Shown: positions 11,337 through 23,614, counted from the first letter of the stretch. The stretch is DNA of 64,000 nt from Taiwanofungus camphoratus (GCA_003999685.1 CP021220.1:372001-436000), one strand, 5' to 3'. The notes: generated by a model from the sequence alone, not told the origin. Numbers and translations: made by a program.

Positions 11337-11873
11337 TTATGATATCCTCCTTCTCACTATCGCGTACGCCCTTTCACGCCATTCGTATCCTATGCTATGC
11401 ATGCTCTACAATTCATACACCAGCCCCATGCTTGTATGTTATCTCCTCGATCATGATCCGACTATCTGCCATTGTAGAATGGAATGTATCAAGGGGTGCT
11501 TCAATGAACCGCAGACGCCGTCGATTCCTGACAGTCAGTGAACAGCTCAGATCCGGGTTTCATTCACTAGTGCCGTTTTATGAAGTTTGTGTGAAGTGCT
11601 TGAGAAGATCAGTACCGGTGCGGATCCAGCTTATACATCAGCTTGCATTTGTATTCCCTCAGTATGTAAGTATCTAGAGATGGCTACGCTTCGTGGTTAT
11701 CAAGTGCCTCCAGGTCATGAGACGTGCCCGTGTAGCGGACATTGAGCAAAAGGGAGAGATTACAACAAATACTAGGACAAGAGAGCAAATAAAGAAACCA
11801 AAATACCCGCGATCGAAGCCCCCAAGTCCGCACCATCATATAACGTTACCGTACATACCCAAGACACCACAAC
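11337..11873. other. Convergent 3' flanks of RPL19 and ESA1-type gene
   Basis: Frames remain open past the RPL19 stop in other registers but show no family signal. I read this as UTR and spacer. Confidence 0.45.
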
Positions 11874-14059
11874 TTACAGAAGCACATGGGCCAAGTCCAT
11901 ACACATCTTCTTGACACCCCTCTCTCTTGCTACCGCCTCGACCATTTCCCTTGACACGACCACCATCTCGTCAGCGGGGCCCGCACCGTCTGCTCGCTTT
12001 CTCCGCATGAGAAGACCGCACTCGTTCAGCGCAAACGCAGCATCCTCAACGCGCAAGTTCGTCGCGCGTGCAATGTCTACGAGTGTGCATCGTACTACGA
12101 CGTGCGCTGTGGCACTCCCGTCCAGATTCGACGTCGTCTCTACAGTACGGAGTACAGTGAACATGGGGTCTGTCAAGTGAACACGGCAGCATCAGCAGAG
12201 TTCTTGTGCAGACACCCCACAATCGTACCGGAGTCGTTGAATGGGTCCGCTGTGCGGACACTTGCACTTGCTAGTTCCTCGCCATCCCACCCCTTCGTGC
12301 TCTTTCGCCTCTTTATTCTGGGTGCCAACGCACCGTCTTCGGGCTCCACAGACGGCGACATCATATTTGCCTCAGCAAATTCCGGCACTCCGCCCATCGT
12401 GATCATCTTCGACGCGTCCGGGGCTAAGACCGAGAGCAGACGCCTGTCATGTCCAAGGTATAGACGTTAGGAAGACATTCTATGTGGGCGCACGTCTGGG
12501 TGATGGCGATAGAGCGTACCTGAAGAACCTAATCAAAGTGGACACCCAGTATGTGAGGTAGCTTCGGAGCCCGAGATCCGATAGGGGCCTCTCGGGTGTG
12601 CCGACCTTCCCTGCACGGCGCGAAAGCTCATAGCCTCCATAGGAATAGTACAGAATGTACAGAACACCATCAGCAGTTGACCCTGCAGTGCATGGCGGTC
12701 ACACGTAGGTACACTCACTGAACTCGATCATGAGCATGCCATAGCCCTTCTTCTGATAAGGTGGAAGGACGACAATGCAGGCTAGATTGTAGTCGTCGTA
12801 GGATATCTTCTCCTGTAATGCGTGGCCTGTCAGCTGTGTCCTTCGAAGACACTGTTAGTAATCACCTTTGAGAAGAACCCAAGAACGTGGTCTCGCTGAG
12901 AGTCAGCATCAGTCAGGATGTAGAACAGGACTGTTCGATGACATGATAATAGGCTCAGCATCGTGCACGATAATAACAAAGGTGGTCCCACAGTTATCGC
13001 AGTCGAAGAATAGCGTTTTGATATCGATGAACAGCTTGCCGAAGAGCGAGAGGTTCTGGCAGTACAACTGTCGGTTTGAGCATGAGTACTCGACAGCAGA
13101 ACTCCGGGGACGACATGTAAACGTACCTTCTCCTTGGCCCCATCCACCTCCCAAATAATGTGTGCACCACGCTGGTAGACTTTCCGACCTGGTGGATGTC
13201 GCCGAGTACACTTTTTCTATCAGGTGTGGCGTTCGTTAACTCACTATCTATGTCCAACGAGTGAGTGGCATACGCACGACGTGCAACTCCCATGAGAGCC
13301 CCTCGGCCATATACTTGAAGCACTTGTCACACACCCACAACATCGCTTTCTCTCTTACACCATTGCTACGTCCGAGCCCACCAGCTAACAAGTCCGAAGT
13401 ACGGCCATGCGAGCGAATAGAGGAGCGACTGACACCTGGAATCCTCCCGGTTGAAGAAGAGCCGTGTGAGCTGGGAGTAGTAATCTGCTGCTCCTCCGCC
13501 TCGGTCTCGGTCAGAGGATACGGCGAGAAGTACCTAAGCCCAGATTGAGCTAGACACAACACATGCCGACGAAAACAGACTCACCATGTCCTGATCTGCC
13601 ATCGCCCAAAAATGACCTTGTCGAAGTTCCTTTTTGCGGTGATCTGCTTGTGGTGCTGGATGTCGTACTCTTCCTCAGTGATAGACTGAGGAACACTTGT
13701 CGCAAGCCGGGGCGACCCTGCATCCGAGTGACGAGGCGAGACCTGGCCATTGGCACTGGCAGAACCCTCCCCATCCATGGATCCCCTCTTCCTCTTGCGA
13801 GTTGTTCCATTATTCGCCATCGCCTCGTGGGGTCCTGCAGGACGTACGGCGCCCTCGGGCAGCCACTCGTCGAGTCTTTTGTCTGTATTTACATAATGCA
13901 CGTATACTTCGCGAGCACGGCGCTCGAGGACATGCGCCTTCTCTACAGTTGCGTCAGAGAACGCGTGTCATGTATCAATATGATATACGGACTCGACATA
14001 CCATCAATTCCGCTTTTGTTTACGATATAGACGTCTGAGTCAACTGTGTGACTATCCAT
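11874..14059 (-). CDS. ESA1: MYST-family histone acetyltransferase, ESA1/KAT5 type
   Basis: Catalytic subunit of NuA4-type complexes, acetylating nucleosomal H4/H2A. From the ATG at 14059 an N-terminal chromo-barrel is split by one intron and reads [20 protein letters not shown] basic linker and [20 protein letters not shown] follow. The MYST zinc finger is complete across an intron: [17 protein letters not shown], then KKC. The acetyl-CoA fold includes [15 protein letters not shown], then [23 protein letters not shown] (catalytic Cys) and [15 protein letters not shown] (acetyl-CoA loop and catalytic Glu), [20 protein letters not shown] and [15 protein letters not shown]. About 95 extra residues, including [12 protein letters not shown], then precede a C-terminal helix-turn-helix part ([27 protein letters not shown]). 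One donor is GTGGGA, weak but needed for the conserved CDNFLFYIL. The chromo-barrel argues for Esa1 over Sas2/Sas3. Confidence 0.9.
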
Positions 14060-14771
14060 GGGATCAAAGGCCTCGGGCAATGGGCATGCGGTCGGCTTCT
14101 AGGGTTCCACGCAGAACTGTTGGCAGGCGAGACGGGAATTTGCAACCTATTGCTGCAGTTTGCAATACTAGGTGAGAGCCTGAAGTCTAAAACGCGCTAC
14201 TCATCCCCTAAGTTTCTGCGGCCAGATCAATTCAAAGCCGGGTGACGTCGATGACAATGGTGGTAGAGGGGAACAGGCGGAGGAAGAGAACCGTATCAAG
14301 TTCTGTCAGATGTTCTCTATGAGATTCGAGAGCACCGGCACGATGGTGGCCTATTTCCAAAGCCAATCGAAGGCCCAGCAACTTGCCAACATGGCCCGCG
14401 GCATGATACCGAGGCCTTATCTTTATGTATTACAGTATAAGAATCGTACAGGAGGACAAAATACAACACGAGAAATGAATGCGATCCGACGCCCAACCTT
14501 TCTCCAGAGAACATGACAAATGATGGATCAGACAAAGCGGAAAGAGACCTAGGTGAGACGATCATTGCTAAGAAGGAAGCGACCCGCATCCACGAAGAAA
14601 ACACCAGGTGAATGGGAACCGTTGTCGTAAGCCCCGGTGAAGAAACAAGACCGGAGAGTACTGTGAGATAAATCACCGAAGAAACTAGGAAGAGATTGAA
14701 GGTTTGCCGGCGGTGAAGTTTCGTGAGAGCCAGCCACAGAGGGTCCAGATACAGCAGTTTGATGCACCAAA
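14060..14771. other. Intergenic, ESA1-type promoter and 3' flank of AGC-like kinase
   Basis: No exon recognised. A dense set of stops on all frames and no conserved phrase; includes the promoter of the MYST gene. Confidence 0.4.
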
Positions 14772-17745
14772 CTAGCAATATTCCAGTCCATGGGTCGAAG
14801 GCGAAACCAGCCGAAGGGTGCTGTCCGGGCTCAGTGTCGAAAGTTCGGCAGGAGGCACAGGAAGTCGCATTCCTCGAGTCAGTTCAAGGGCCCCTTCGCC
14901 CAATCCTAAACCAACGCTCGTCCTCGCGAGAGACGCATACACTCTGGGATCAGCAGCAGCAGCATGAGAGAGCTCTGTTGACGACAGTCCCAGATTCCAC
15001 CTACTCCCGTACATCTCTCGCATGACGGCGTCCATCTGGTCTTCGCTTTCGTTCGATCCGCCCATGATCGACACGCCGGCGTTCGGGTGCTCAAATCGTT
15101 CTCCGCTTCCACTACTGCTTTTCTTGCGCCCTTGCTTGTGATTTACGCCAGAGTGTCGTCCAGAGAACAAAGCATGGCATGTTCGCGGCGTCAAAGTGGA
15201 AATGGAAAAACGAGGATGACAAGACTCCGCCCGACGCGTATACCCGATTCCATTTCCGATCTGCTCAATTCCCTGGGGAAGGTCCAAGAGAGCAGGCTGC
15301 GCGAACAAGGGAATTGGGGTACTGTCCGGACGTGCTTTTTTGCGTAATTTGTTACGAGCACGCGGCGAGCCAGGAGGTTCTCGCGTGATGGGCGAGAAGA
15401 AATTCGATTGCGACTTGCGTAGCTTTTGGAAAGGCGACAAGCCACCACCAGGAAGATCGTCCTGATCCAAGGATGGGGCGGATGGAAGTGTATCTGAATC
15501 AAAGTTCAGGCTAGAATACTTGCGCAAAGTTCCAGACTGGTATTTCGTCTTCGGGGAAGGCAGGTCCCTCTGAATCCCGCCAAACTCGGCAGGAATGGAA
15601 ACTTCAATTTCTGCTTCTTCAAGCGTTGAATTCAGCGTGTCTTGGCTCGCAGGAGATAAGGCCTTTTTGCCCAAACAGCCAAGGCGAGGCCCTTGGTCAG
15701 CTGTACAGGGTAAACTGGTAGCTTGTACGTCAAGACCATCAGTTCCTTTCTGTATCCAGGTGAACGAAAAGCCGTCTACGGTGTCAGGAACATCACAGGA
15801 AAGAGGTGATGGAGAAAACCCGTTTCTATCTGTGACAGTAGATTCTCCGTGGGCTTTCTCGCGAAGAATGCGGGCACTATGCTCATTCATTTCTGGTACA
15901 AGGGGAGCTGTCAAACACAACTGTCAGCCAAGAAAGACTGTGACAGATCACCCCTAACCTGGTAATTCCTTACTCTTGATCTGCCCCCAATTACTAAGAG
16001 GTATGTGATGGCCAAATAAGAAGTATCAAGCGTCATTGTCTGTTGCACAAGGATTCGGGACTTACATATCAGCGAAGTATGCGTGTTCTTTCACATTGCG
16101 CTCCTTTAAACGTAATGCAGGATTGCGTTCGAGACACTGGGAGTATAAGTCCAATGGCGGACCGATGAGAACACGACGAAGAGAAACACGTTGAGCCTAC
16201 CTTTGCCACTAGATCAAAAGAAGGCGGGTCCGCCACGTTGAACTGATCTGCACAAAAATTACCGTGTAAAATGTGGCTATCCAAAAGCAGAGGGTGTGTC
16301 GAACTCGACTCCTCGTCCACAAATGGATGCTACGTGCAATCATTAGCCAAGAGACAATTGCTACCCTCTAAAGATGGCAGAACAAGGAAGAACGAACCCG
16401 TCCCGTCAACATGAAACACAGAACCAGTCCGAAGCTCCACCAGTCCACTGCGCAGTCATGCGCCCAACCGAGAGTCAACTCTGGCGCTTGATACATCCTT
16501 ACCGAACGGACATCTTCACCGTTGCGAGGAATGACCGCACAGGAGGGGCCCTCTCCAATATAAGCGTACTCGAACTCAGAGAGGAGGACATGGCCATCTT
16601 TTCCAAAAAGCACGTTCTCGGGCCTCAGGTCTCGAAGGATGATATACGCTGCGTGCAATGCGGAAAGAGCCTCGACCTGTAAAAATTGTAAAATTAGATA
16701 TTTACTATGAGACAAGAGAAATCGCGAAGAGATGAACACCTACAATTTCAGCTGCATAGAAACGCGCATGCTCCGGATAAAATGACCCTCCGCGCGCGAT
16801 ACACATACGAAGATCGCCTCCAAGGGGAAGGTCCTGCACAAATTCAGTGCACGATATCTGATGTAAATACAACTACTCAACTTACCGTCACAAGGTACAG
16901 CGCTTTAGCGTCTTGGAAACTCCAATGCAACCTGATTGCAAACGGGGTCTCGCGTTCAGTAAGCAGTTTCAAAATGGCTTGCTCCTTCTGGGCAGTATCT
17001 ATATCTTTCTTGTGTGAAGATGTTTTTCTGAACATCTTAATAGCATAAAGACCAGAAGTATCCTTCTTTCGCCCAAGGACGAGCTCTCCGACGCAACCTA
17101 CACGTGGAGAACGTAACGGCCGGATGACTTCGAAGTCAGATGCGCTTATGGTCTGCGAGTGTGTTCTTCTATATCTGAAGACTATCAATGCAGGAAGAGA
17201 CAGACCTTCCGCTCAGTCAGGCCGTCAGAGCTTTCCGCAATGGAGCTCAAATCATTTGGCTTCGATTGCTTCGGGAAGAGTACCACGAGTTCCTGTATCG
17301 TTCAGACCGGATGGAGTCGGTTCAGGTGATATAAGGCATGAAAGAAACTGAAATGTCTACTTCGTCATCCCATTCTGGAAGCAGTTCCTTGATACTTTTC
17401 ACTTGCTATACCACATCAGCCGGCGTCAGACATGCGCAAGTGTCAAAACAAGAGTGAAAGTGTTGAACTTTACCTCCATTCTGGAGTTAACAGCAGGAGA
17501 CATGTGCCGTCCAATCGTTTGCCAGTGCTTGTCTATGACTGGGGTGAGTACTATGAACGGATCGCCATGTCGCATCCCGGGAGGACCGCAGTGCTAGGAA
17601 ATCAATCAAGTGACAGATTTGATGATGTGAACGCATATATTTCGTGCAACATACCTCCAATTGGGGTGTTTCCAGTACATCTGACGCGCACCCAGGTGTG
17701 CCATGACAAGTTGAGGGTGTCGTCGGGAACTGCCAAGTCCAGCAT
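14772..17745 (-). CDS. AGC-like protein kinase with substituted catalytic motifs (probable pseudokinase)
   Basis: An ATG at 17745, with an in-frame TAG just upstream, opens an N-terminal region (MLDLAVPDDTLNLSWHTW, then by intron HCGPPGMRHGDPFIVLTPVI) that joins in frame through several short introns to the kinase domain at ISASDFEVIRPL. Domain layout and CAVDWWSFGLVLCFMLTG are AGC-type. The beta-3 lysine is present (YAIKMFRK). However, the glycine loop is poor (RVGCVGEL), the catalytic loop is LRDLRPEN in place of HRDLKPEN, and the metal-binding DFG reads EFE (LLSEFEYA). The C-terminal exon (about 380 residues) begins with PEMNEHSARI and holds a DGFSFTW phrase like the AGC hydrophobic motif, then a Ser-rich tail. 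The triad change suggests weak or absent phosphotransfer, perhaps a scaffold or nucleotide-binding role. No named family could be assigned. Confidence 0.75.
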
Positions 17746-18306
17746 CAATATCTAACCAACAGTGGGCATCCGAGGCGTATGTACTGTGCCCACACACCTC
17801 GCTGACAGAAGTACGCTGGCCCGGAGAGAGGCCCCCATGCAAGGGGCGCATGGATTGGATAGTCATATTGACTGTCGCTGTTCGGTTACAGACGAAACCC
17901 GCTATCCCGTGCTTTCGGAATAGAAGGTATGCTAGAAGCACTACTCAAGCTGCGAGGACAATAAGAGACCTGAGCCGTCTAGCTATGAACAAATGGCTGC
18001 CCCAGAGACCAACGGAGACCGGCAAAGACATGTAAATCCAACCATTCATACGAGAACATCAATCACGTGTGCGCTCGCGGACCCACCACGGAGGCAAAGT
18101 GATCGATCTTCTGATTCAGACTCACCAAGACGGTGTCATTGTGTACTGGATCAAATTGCTCAAGTATAAGTGAAAATTAATTGAATTGGCGTTATAGTGA
18201 TGCAGATACAGTATATGTATATATGAAAGTTTTGATATTGAACACCATCCAGGTCTAGTTCTACAACCGGGTCGACTTCTCTCCCCTAGCGCTTCTGGGC
18301 GATGAT
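17746..18306. other. Intergenic, promoter of AGC-like kinase
   Basis: Contains the upstream region of the kinase and the 3' flank of the next F-box gene. An AT-rich patch lies at about 18160-18240. No gene seen. Confidence 0.4.
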
Positions 18307-19299
18307 TTACCAGCCGTCTTCCCCTCCACCCGGGTCTGCCCACCCTCCCCGATCTCTGGGGCGGCCTGGAGCACCGACCTTGGCCTTATTTCTCGGCTTC
18401 CTGCCGCCCAATTCTTTGTACATCTCACGCATCTCAACCTTTGACAAGCGTTGTGCTTCCTCCGCCTCGAGACGCCATTGCTCTTCTTTGACCTCACGAG
18501 GTGTCTGATAGCCGGAGCCCGGGAGAGAAGAACGGTTAGAACGTGAGTTGGCGTTGAATGGACCTAGGGGAGGAGAGCGAGTCGCAACAGTTTGAAGGTA
18601 AGTGGTACGCTGATAGGGGTCAAGTCGGTATTCGCAAGAAAGTGTGACGGATGATTTCCACAAATATCAGTATGATTCTAGAATGATAAAGCTTAATGCT
18701 AACCCAACTCTGCTTCGACTCGCGCTTGGTCCATTTGCCGGGAGGCAAACTCTCGTCATGGAAATTTTCTTTACGATAATGTTGGAACCAAACTGTACCA
18801 GATCTCTGAGTTAGCGTTTTCTATTTAGCACCAGAAGCTAAAACGTACCATAATTTAGCGTTTGGCTCTTGTTCCACTTCCTCGACACCCGCGAGCAATT
18901 TGCGAGATCTTTGATTGACAGCAGCGAAAATATGCGCTGCGAGATCTCAGTTTGTAATGCTCTGAGCGGGTCGGAAGAAACTGGACGAGACGATGTCAAG
19001 AGGTGATGAGGCTTGCGGACCGGCCGCGAGCCTGGGGCTGGAGATGCTGGGCGGGAAGAGGGCCGAGAGCTGGACACTGGTGTTCCAGGTATTGACACCT
19101 GTACATGGTGAGATGCGAAAACAATATAATGTAGACTGCGAGCACTTACAACGCCTACAAGCTCATCGTCACTGTCCCTGTCGGCTTGTGGGGTGCTCCG
19201 CCCGCTCGGACTGCGAAATTCTCGATCGGAGGCAGAAACCAGCTGCCTGTCTAGAGAGTCTAAAGTCTGGGTTCGAAGAACGTCTTGTAAAAGACTCAT
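18307..19299 (-). CDS. F-box protein with disordered N-terminus and basic C-terminal helix
   Basis: ATG at 19299 (MSLLQDVLRTQTLDSLDRQL), then a Ser/Pro-rich linker interrupted by one intron, then an F-box (LRALQTEISQRIFSLLSIKD and LANCSRVSRKWNKSQTLNY). The F-box flows through an intron into VWFQHYRKENFHDESLPPGK, a phrase I associate with a conserved single-copy basidiomycete F-box family. A further intron (GTTAGC...CTATCAG) leads to RTTYLQTVATRSPPLGP and a charged helix, VKEEQWRLEAEEAQRLSKVE, ending with a Gly-rich tail at 18307. Unlike the LRR-type F-box gene at 1.3-2.8 kb it has no leucine repeats. A role as an SCF adaptor follows from the F-box; the substrate is unknown. Confidence 0.8.
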
Positions 19300-19967
19300 T
19301 GTGAAAACTGATTGAAATGTATATGCTATGAAGATGGTGGTTGTGGTACAAGAAATGCTACAGAGCACTCGGAGTATCGGAGGGCTTTTAATGAAAACTC
19401 ATCTAAGCAGATTATCGGCTACCCCGGACTCGTGATCTCTCCGCATGACGTCAGCTGACTACCATATAAGGCATCTTTCCTTGTTCCACTGCTTTCATCC
19501 GAGACCCGCGGTAAGTGAACCGGCCCCGGCAAGCGGCCGTAGTTCCTCCCCAACTATGAGTTCTTACATGACTTTTCATTATTCAATGCCTTCCCTCATA
19601 CTGGCAATTCATTTTGTGACATCGATTCCCCGATTGCAATGCCTCATACTAGTAGTGCCAGTGTATTTACAAACAAACAACTGCAAGTCGATTTCCATCC
19701 CAGGATGGTCAAAATCTTGATGGATATCGGTCGCATTACTGTCTCCGAGAACATGTCGGATGCTCGAGCCTGGCCCCATTTTGAAATCGTCCAATATGGC
19801 CCGACGGGAAAAACTGCATAAGACGAAAATGCATTACACTCCGGACTGTACAACTGTATGCTGATACATGTCCATCGGCATGCATCACCGCTATGAGATA
19901 GAAAGATATAAATTATGCGTTATGATGTGGACCAAGTGTATGAGAGGGAAGATATGTACGCGAACAC
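19300..19967. other. Intergenic with one weak small open frame
   Basis: Includes the F-box gene promoter. A 60-codon plus-strand frame at 19639-19821 (MPHTSSASVFTNKQLQVDFH at its start) reads reasonably like protein but has no recognised relative or splice context. I do not call it as a gene. Confidence 0.3.
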
Positions 19968-20734
19968 TTAGAGCCAACCGTCCGCACGGAGTAACTCACG
20001 GATATGTGGCGTGTCGGGTTTTATTACGCCGTCTTCTGGCACGAAGGGCCCCTTTAAGTTGCCGCGGAAGATAACGACGTACAACGTTACCTACGGACAA
20101 ATGCAATCATTATGTCAGCGGGAGATTCAGTCGGGTGCGATCGATATTTTTTGGGTTACCTGCGGTCGTTTCGAAGATCCAACAGCCTTGCGGACTTTAC
20201 CGCTATACCATCGCGATCCCGCCTTCACCCATACACAGTCACCGGGCTGCAGTACAGAACGGTCAGTCTCGCAACGGCAAAGTAGGATGGATCGAGGAAA
20301 ATACCAGCCTGAAATGTGTATCGCCAAGGCTCGTCAATGGTTTCAGGCTCAGATCCAATTTCTCTGGACTCATCCGAACCGGACTCGGATTCAGAACACT
20401 CGGAACCAGAATACTCGCATCCGGAGTCTTCGTATTCAGACCCTTCTGACTCTTCGACCGACTCATCACTACTAGTCTCCCATTCCGAGAGACTAGACGT
20501 TCCGGCATCGTTTGTTACGGCCCCTTCTCGCCAACGGCGGTAGTCAGCGGCGGCGCGGAGGTTTGCAGCATGGTAACTGCGCATCATGGCTGGAAACGGG
20601 CTCTTAGCGTTAACGAGATAGCTGGGGAAATCCTTGTTCAAGACCGTGTTGACGTGATTGAACTGATGGCATGGCCCTTTATACTGTTGTGGCGTGCGGC
20701 CTAAGTTGTATGCTAGGGTATCTTTGTTCAACAT
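19968..20734 (-). CDS. Small acidic protein with SH3/Tudor-like C-terminal domain; intron with GC donor
   Basis: Three exons, 20734-20309, 20246-20160 and 20090-19968, all phase 0, give 211 residues. Exon 1 is polar, then strongly acidic (SDESVEESEGSEYEDSGCEY and similar). The C-terminal part reads YTFQPGDCVWVKAGSRWYSG, then VTLYVVIFRGNLKGPFVPED, resembling an SH3- or Tudor/PWWP-like barrel (aromatic and charged strands after PGD.VWVK). The first intron works only with a GC donor (CAG then GCTGGT) and a normal TACTGCAG acceptor; the nearest GT donor puts a stop right after the junction. The second intron is ordinary. No name can be given. The acidic tract plus barrel suggests a protein- or chromatin-binding role, which is only inference. 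Confidence 0.6.
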
Positions 20735-22019
20735 GCTGTGGGTGGCCCAGCGGGATACGCCGAGACAACAGCGCTTTCTTTTGTCTGTGCCGAAATGGGC
20801 AGTTCACTTTGACCTGAGGACAAAGGGACATGGTAACCAGTGTGTGCAAGCCACGAGAACACGTTGGAGGGGGGCATATGCTTATTTTCCACTGTGCCAC
20901 TGGTTGTTCATGGCCCCGGGATCATAGGACAGAAACTGGAGAAGTACAGGACACTTCGACGAATATTCCATAAAGGCTATCAGGTATTTGGTCATGTGAT
21001 GCATATGAGAAAGAAAGAGCAAGACTGATTGAACAGAACGTCATCACGCAACCCAGCAAGACCTAGTCCATCACCAGCTCAAGTCACAAGTCTCGCTTGA
21101 TACAAGTAAAGCAAATCAGCCCTCAGCCGCAAGCTACAGACCCTTGTTTGACTGAATGAGCAGTGAACACTACTGTTCATTGCGGTTTCCATGCATGTCA
21201 ACACATCCAATTTGAGATGTGTCTAAAGCTGCGTTCCCCGAAGAACTTAGAGCACTTACGAACAATGCCATGTCACGACCTCCGGATTGAACTTCCTGCC
21301 TTAGTCGTTCAGTGCTCGTGCGTAAAGCGTGCCTTACTTACAACTTGTCTCTCAAACTTGGCCTGTCGTATTTTGATTTGACTCGCTCAGTGATTGCATC
21401 CTCTGCCAATTGATGATGGATAATCTGTCTTAGTATATGTCAGTCGCTGCTGCTGTTTGCGCGACCTACCTACAAGTCGCATTGATATAACGAAGCATGA
21501 CAAAAGACCGCCGTGAAATGAAGCCTCTCCCCTGAAATGATCTGTTAGTTGTCTACGAGATCTTTGCGCTGGGGCACGAGTCATCACAGGTTATGATTCA
21601 TTTGACTGACCTTGGCCTGACTCTTCCACGATCAAAGACGCCAAACACGCTGCCACTGACTCGGACGCAGGAACATACGCACACAGTTTTGTGGAACGCT
21701 CCTCTGCTGAATCATCTCAAGATCTGAGTGCGCAAGCTCCAAGCATTGCTGGGGCTTCTCCGAGCGACGAGGTTCGATACTAACAACGACAGGTAGGCCG
21801 GCGGCGTGTCACGGAGAGGCATCTGTAGACTGTGCATGATAGATTGTGTTCTGTGCTCAGTGCAAGCCTTGCTCTCTATTATTAACCACATGCATAGCTA
21901 ACACTGCGGTGAATTTCGCCTGACGTCCAGCGTACACTAGTGGTTGGCGCAAGTATACATTGGCTTGTCATCATCACAAGGAGCTATCACGGATTTGTTT
22001 TTACTACCTTGATACAACT
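20735..22019. other. Gene-poor accessory stretch
   Basis: About 1.3 kb without a credible exon on either strand. The first part is the promoter side of the SH3-like gene; the last part precedes the decayed secreted-protein gene. I see no repeat ends or known element. Confidence 0.4.
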
Positions 22020-22788
22020 ATGCTTGCCTACCTGTCATTCCTTTTTCTTGGGCTGCCATCAGGTGTGACGACGGCGGCCCATGTCAGACTGTCCATACTG
22101 GTACCGTCTTCTCTTCTCCTTGGATCAAAACACCGTACCGCTGGATGTCTCTGGTGTCAATGTCTCGCTCAGGTTCTCGTCCGCCTACGATGCCTTCCTC
22201 ATGGAGGGTGGTTCCACTAATCACCTTGAATTTCGGCAATGTAAGCCTGGTGTCGTCGAAAGTGAGAGCTGGCCTGTATCATATCTCTGCGCACTTCAGG
22301 CAACAGCTCGTACATGAACTACCCACCCTTTGAAAACTCGACGACTATTATCGACGATGGCCATCTGGTGCCAGCGGGCTATACGTGGGTTGTCTGATTG
22401 CAGGTGCGACAGGAGCCGAGGACAGCTACCCACCTTACATTCAACTCACCGCCGAGGGATGCTACTACACCGACAATGATTATCAGCTGGAGGAGTACTA
22501 GGTAGTCTGATATGTTAACTGGATTCTTCCCATGAATACTCACACGTACTCGCAGTCTGTGCCTATCGACAGAGCGTCTGATTCCATCAATGTCGATTCC
22601 TGGGAAACCCGGCGAGCGGTTCCCCTGCCGGTGGAAACCAGTCGTACACGTTGCAAGTCGAGCTGTATGACGATGTGCAGGCGATCACGCGCACGCTGGT
22701 CCCTGTTGCTGTGCTCGCAGATGAACTGACATTTCACGCGTATTCAGTTCAGGGCTGGAAGCAACCGGATATACCGTCGATCTATTAG
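22020..22788 (+). pseudogene. Decayed tandem paralogue of the secreted protein at 23.7 kb
   Basis: Starts with a signal-peptide-like MLAYLSFLFLGLPSG and contains, in scattered frames, most of the intact neighbour. Bases 22084-22107 encode CQTVHTGT exactly as there. VNVSLRFSSAYDAFLMEGG parallels ANVSIHLTSQASGFLAVGN. FRQC is followed by a phase-1 intron at the same place as FEQC in the neighbour, and NSSYMNYPPFENSTTIIDDG parallels the next exon. DSYPPYIQLTAEGCYY and SYTLQVELYDDVQAI match later parts. Frame is lost between CQTVHTGT and VNVSL and again near 22600. In-frame stops interrupt it after GYTWVV and after QLEEY, where the neighbour has FW and an intron. It is therefore a dead duplicate of a host gene, old enough for protein-level divergence to be strong. 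Confidence 0.7.
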
Positions 22789-23607
22789 TTCCGATTCACC
22801 GACTGAACTCGACTACCCCTAGCAGCGTCAGGGCGGCGATGGTAGTATTTCGAGGGGATGGGTACCGTAACCCGAAAAAGCTATATCAACAAGGCCTCGT
22901 CATATTTTCTTTTCGCTCGATATAGCTCTATGCGAGATCGACTTCGACTTCGTGGAGGACATGCAGTCTGCAAGATATACGTTACATTTAGTATAATACC
23001 GAGAGCGTGAGCGTCTGGGCCAACCGACGCCAGGTGAGCTACACAAATCACGTACTCATCTTTCATGAAATATTAGCACGGCCCTATGTAACATGCAAAG
23101 AAATACTGTTTTCATGATCAGACTGTCGCAACCTAACCGTATTCGTGATTGACTTTCACTTCAAACCATATTCTGATTCAGACTGAAGTACACCTACTAT
23201 GTACTATTGGACTACAACACACCCTTACGGACAGTGAGCGGAGAAAGACTAACCCCACCTACTCACAATTGGATTCATCATCGTGCGGTGACTGGTACAC
23301 TTACTGTATAAGTAACCTCGTAACCTCCACAGGGGTATAGTCGATCGCAGGATTACGTCATGGATTTCTTCCGCAGCCGGGCGCGCCAAAGGAGAGTTCC
23401 TCCCGCACTGCAACGGTTATATAATGTCTAGCTAGAGCAGCCTGTCAATCAAAAATGTCAGAAAGAGGTACCGCCGTCACAACATGACAACACGTCGAGA
23501 CCATGGGGCATGTCAATGCACACGGCATCCTCAGGCTGAAGGCACGCCCTATTGCGGTCATTACAGTCCGTCCGTCTCATGTTTGTTTCATCATCTCCTC
23601 CAGCCGC
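22789..23607. other. Spacer between the secreted-protein paralogues
   Basis: No exon recognised; contains the distal promoter of the secreted-protein gene. The bases just before the TATA box are pyrimidine-rich. Confidence 0.4.
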
Positions 23608-23614
23608 TATAAAA
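23608..23614 (+). promoter_or_regulatory. TATA box of the secreted-protein gene
   Basis: TATAAAA sits 61 bases before the start codon at 23675, a fitting place for a core promoter with a short leader. It is the clearest TATA box I found in front of a gene in this window, which suits a regulated secreted product. Confidence 0.6.

Noticed and set aside
22020-22788. Reading the secreted-protein relic as an intact intron-rich gene
   Set aside because: Similarity to the intact neighbour fixes the expected frames, and no allowed introns remove both the frame shifts and the stops.
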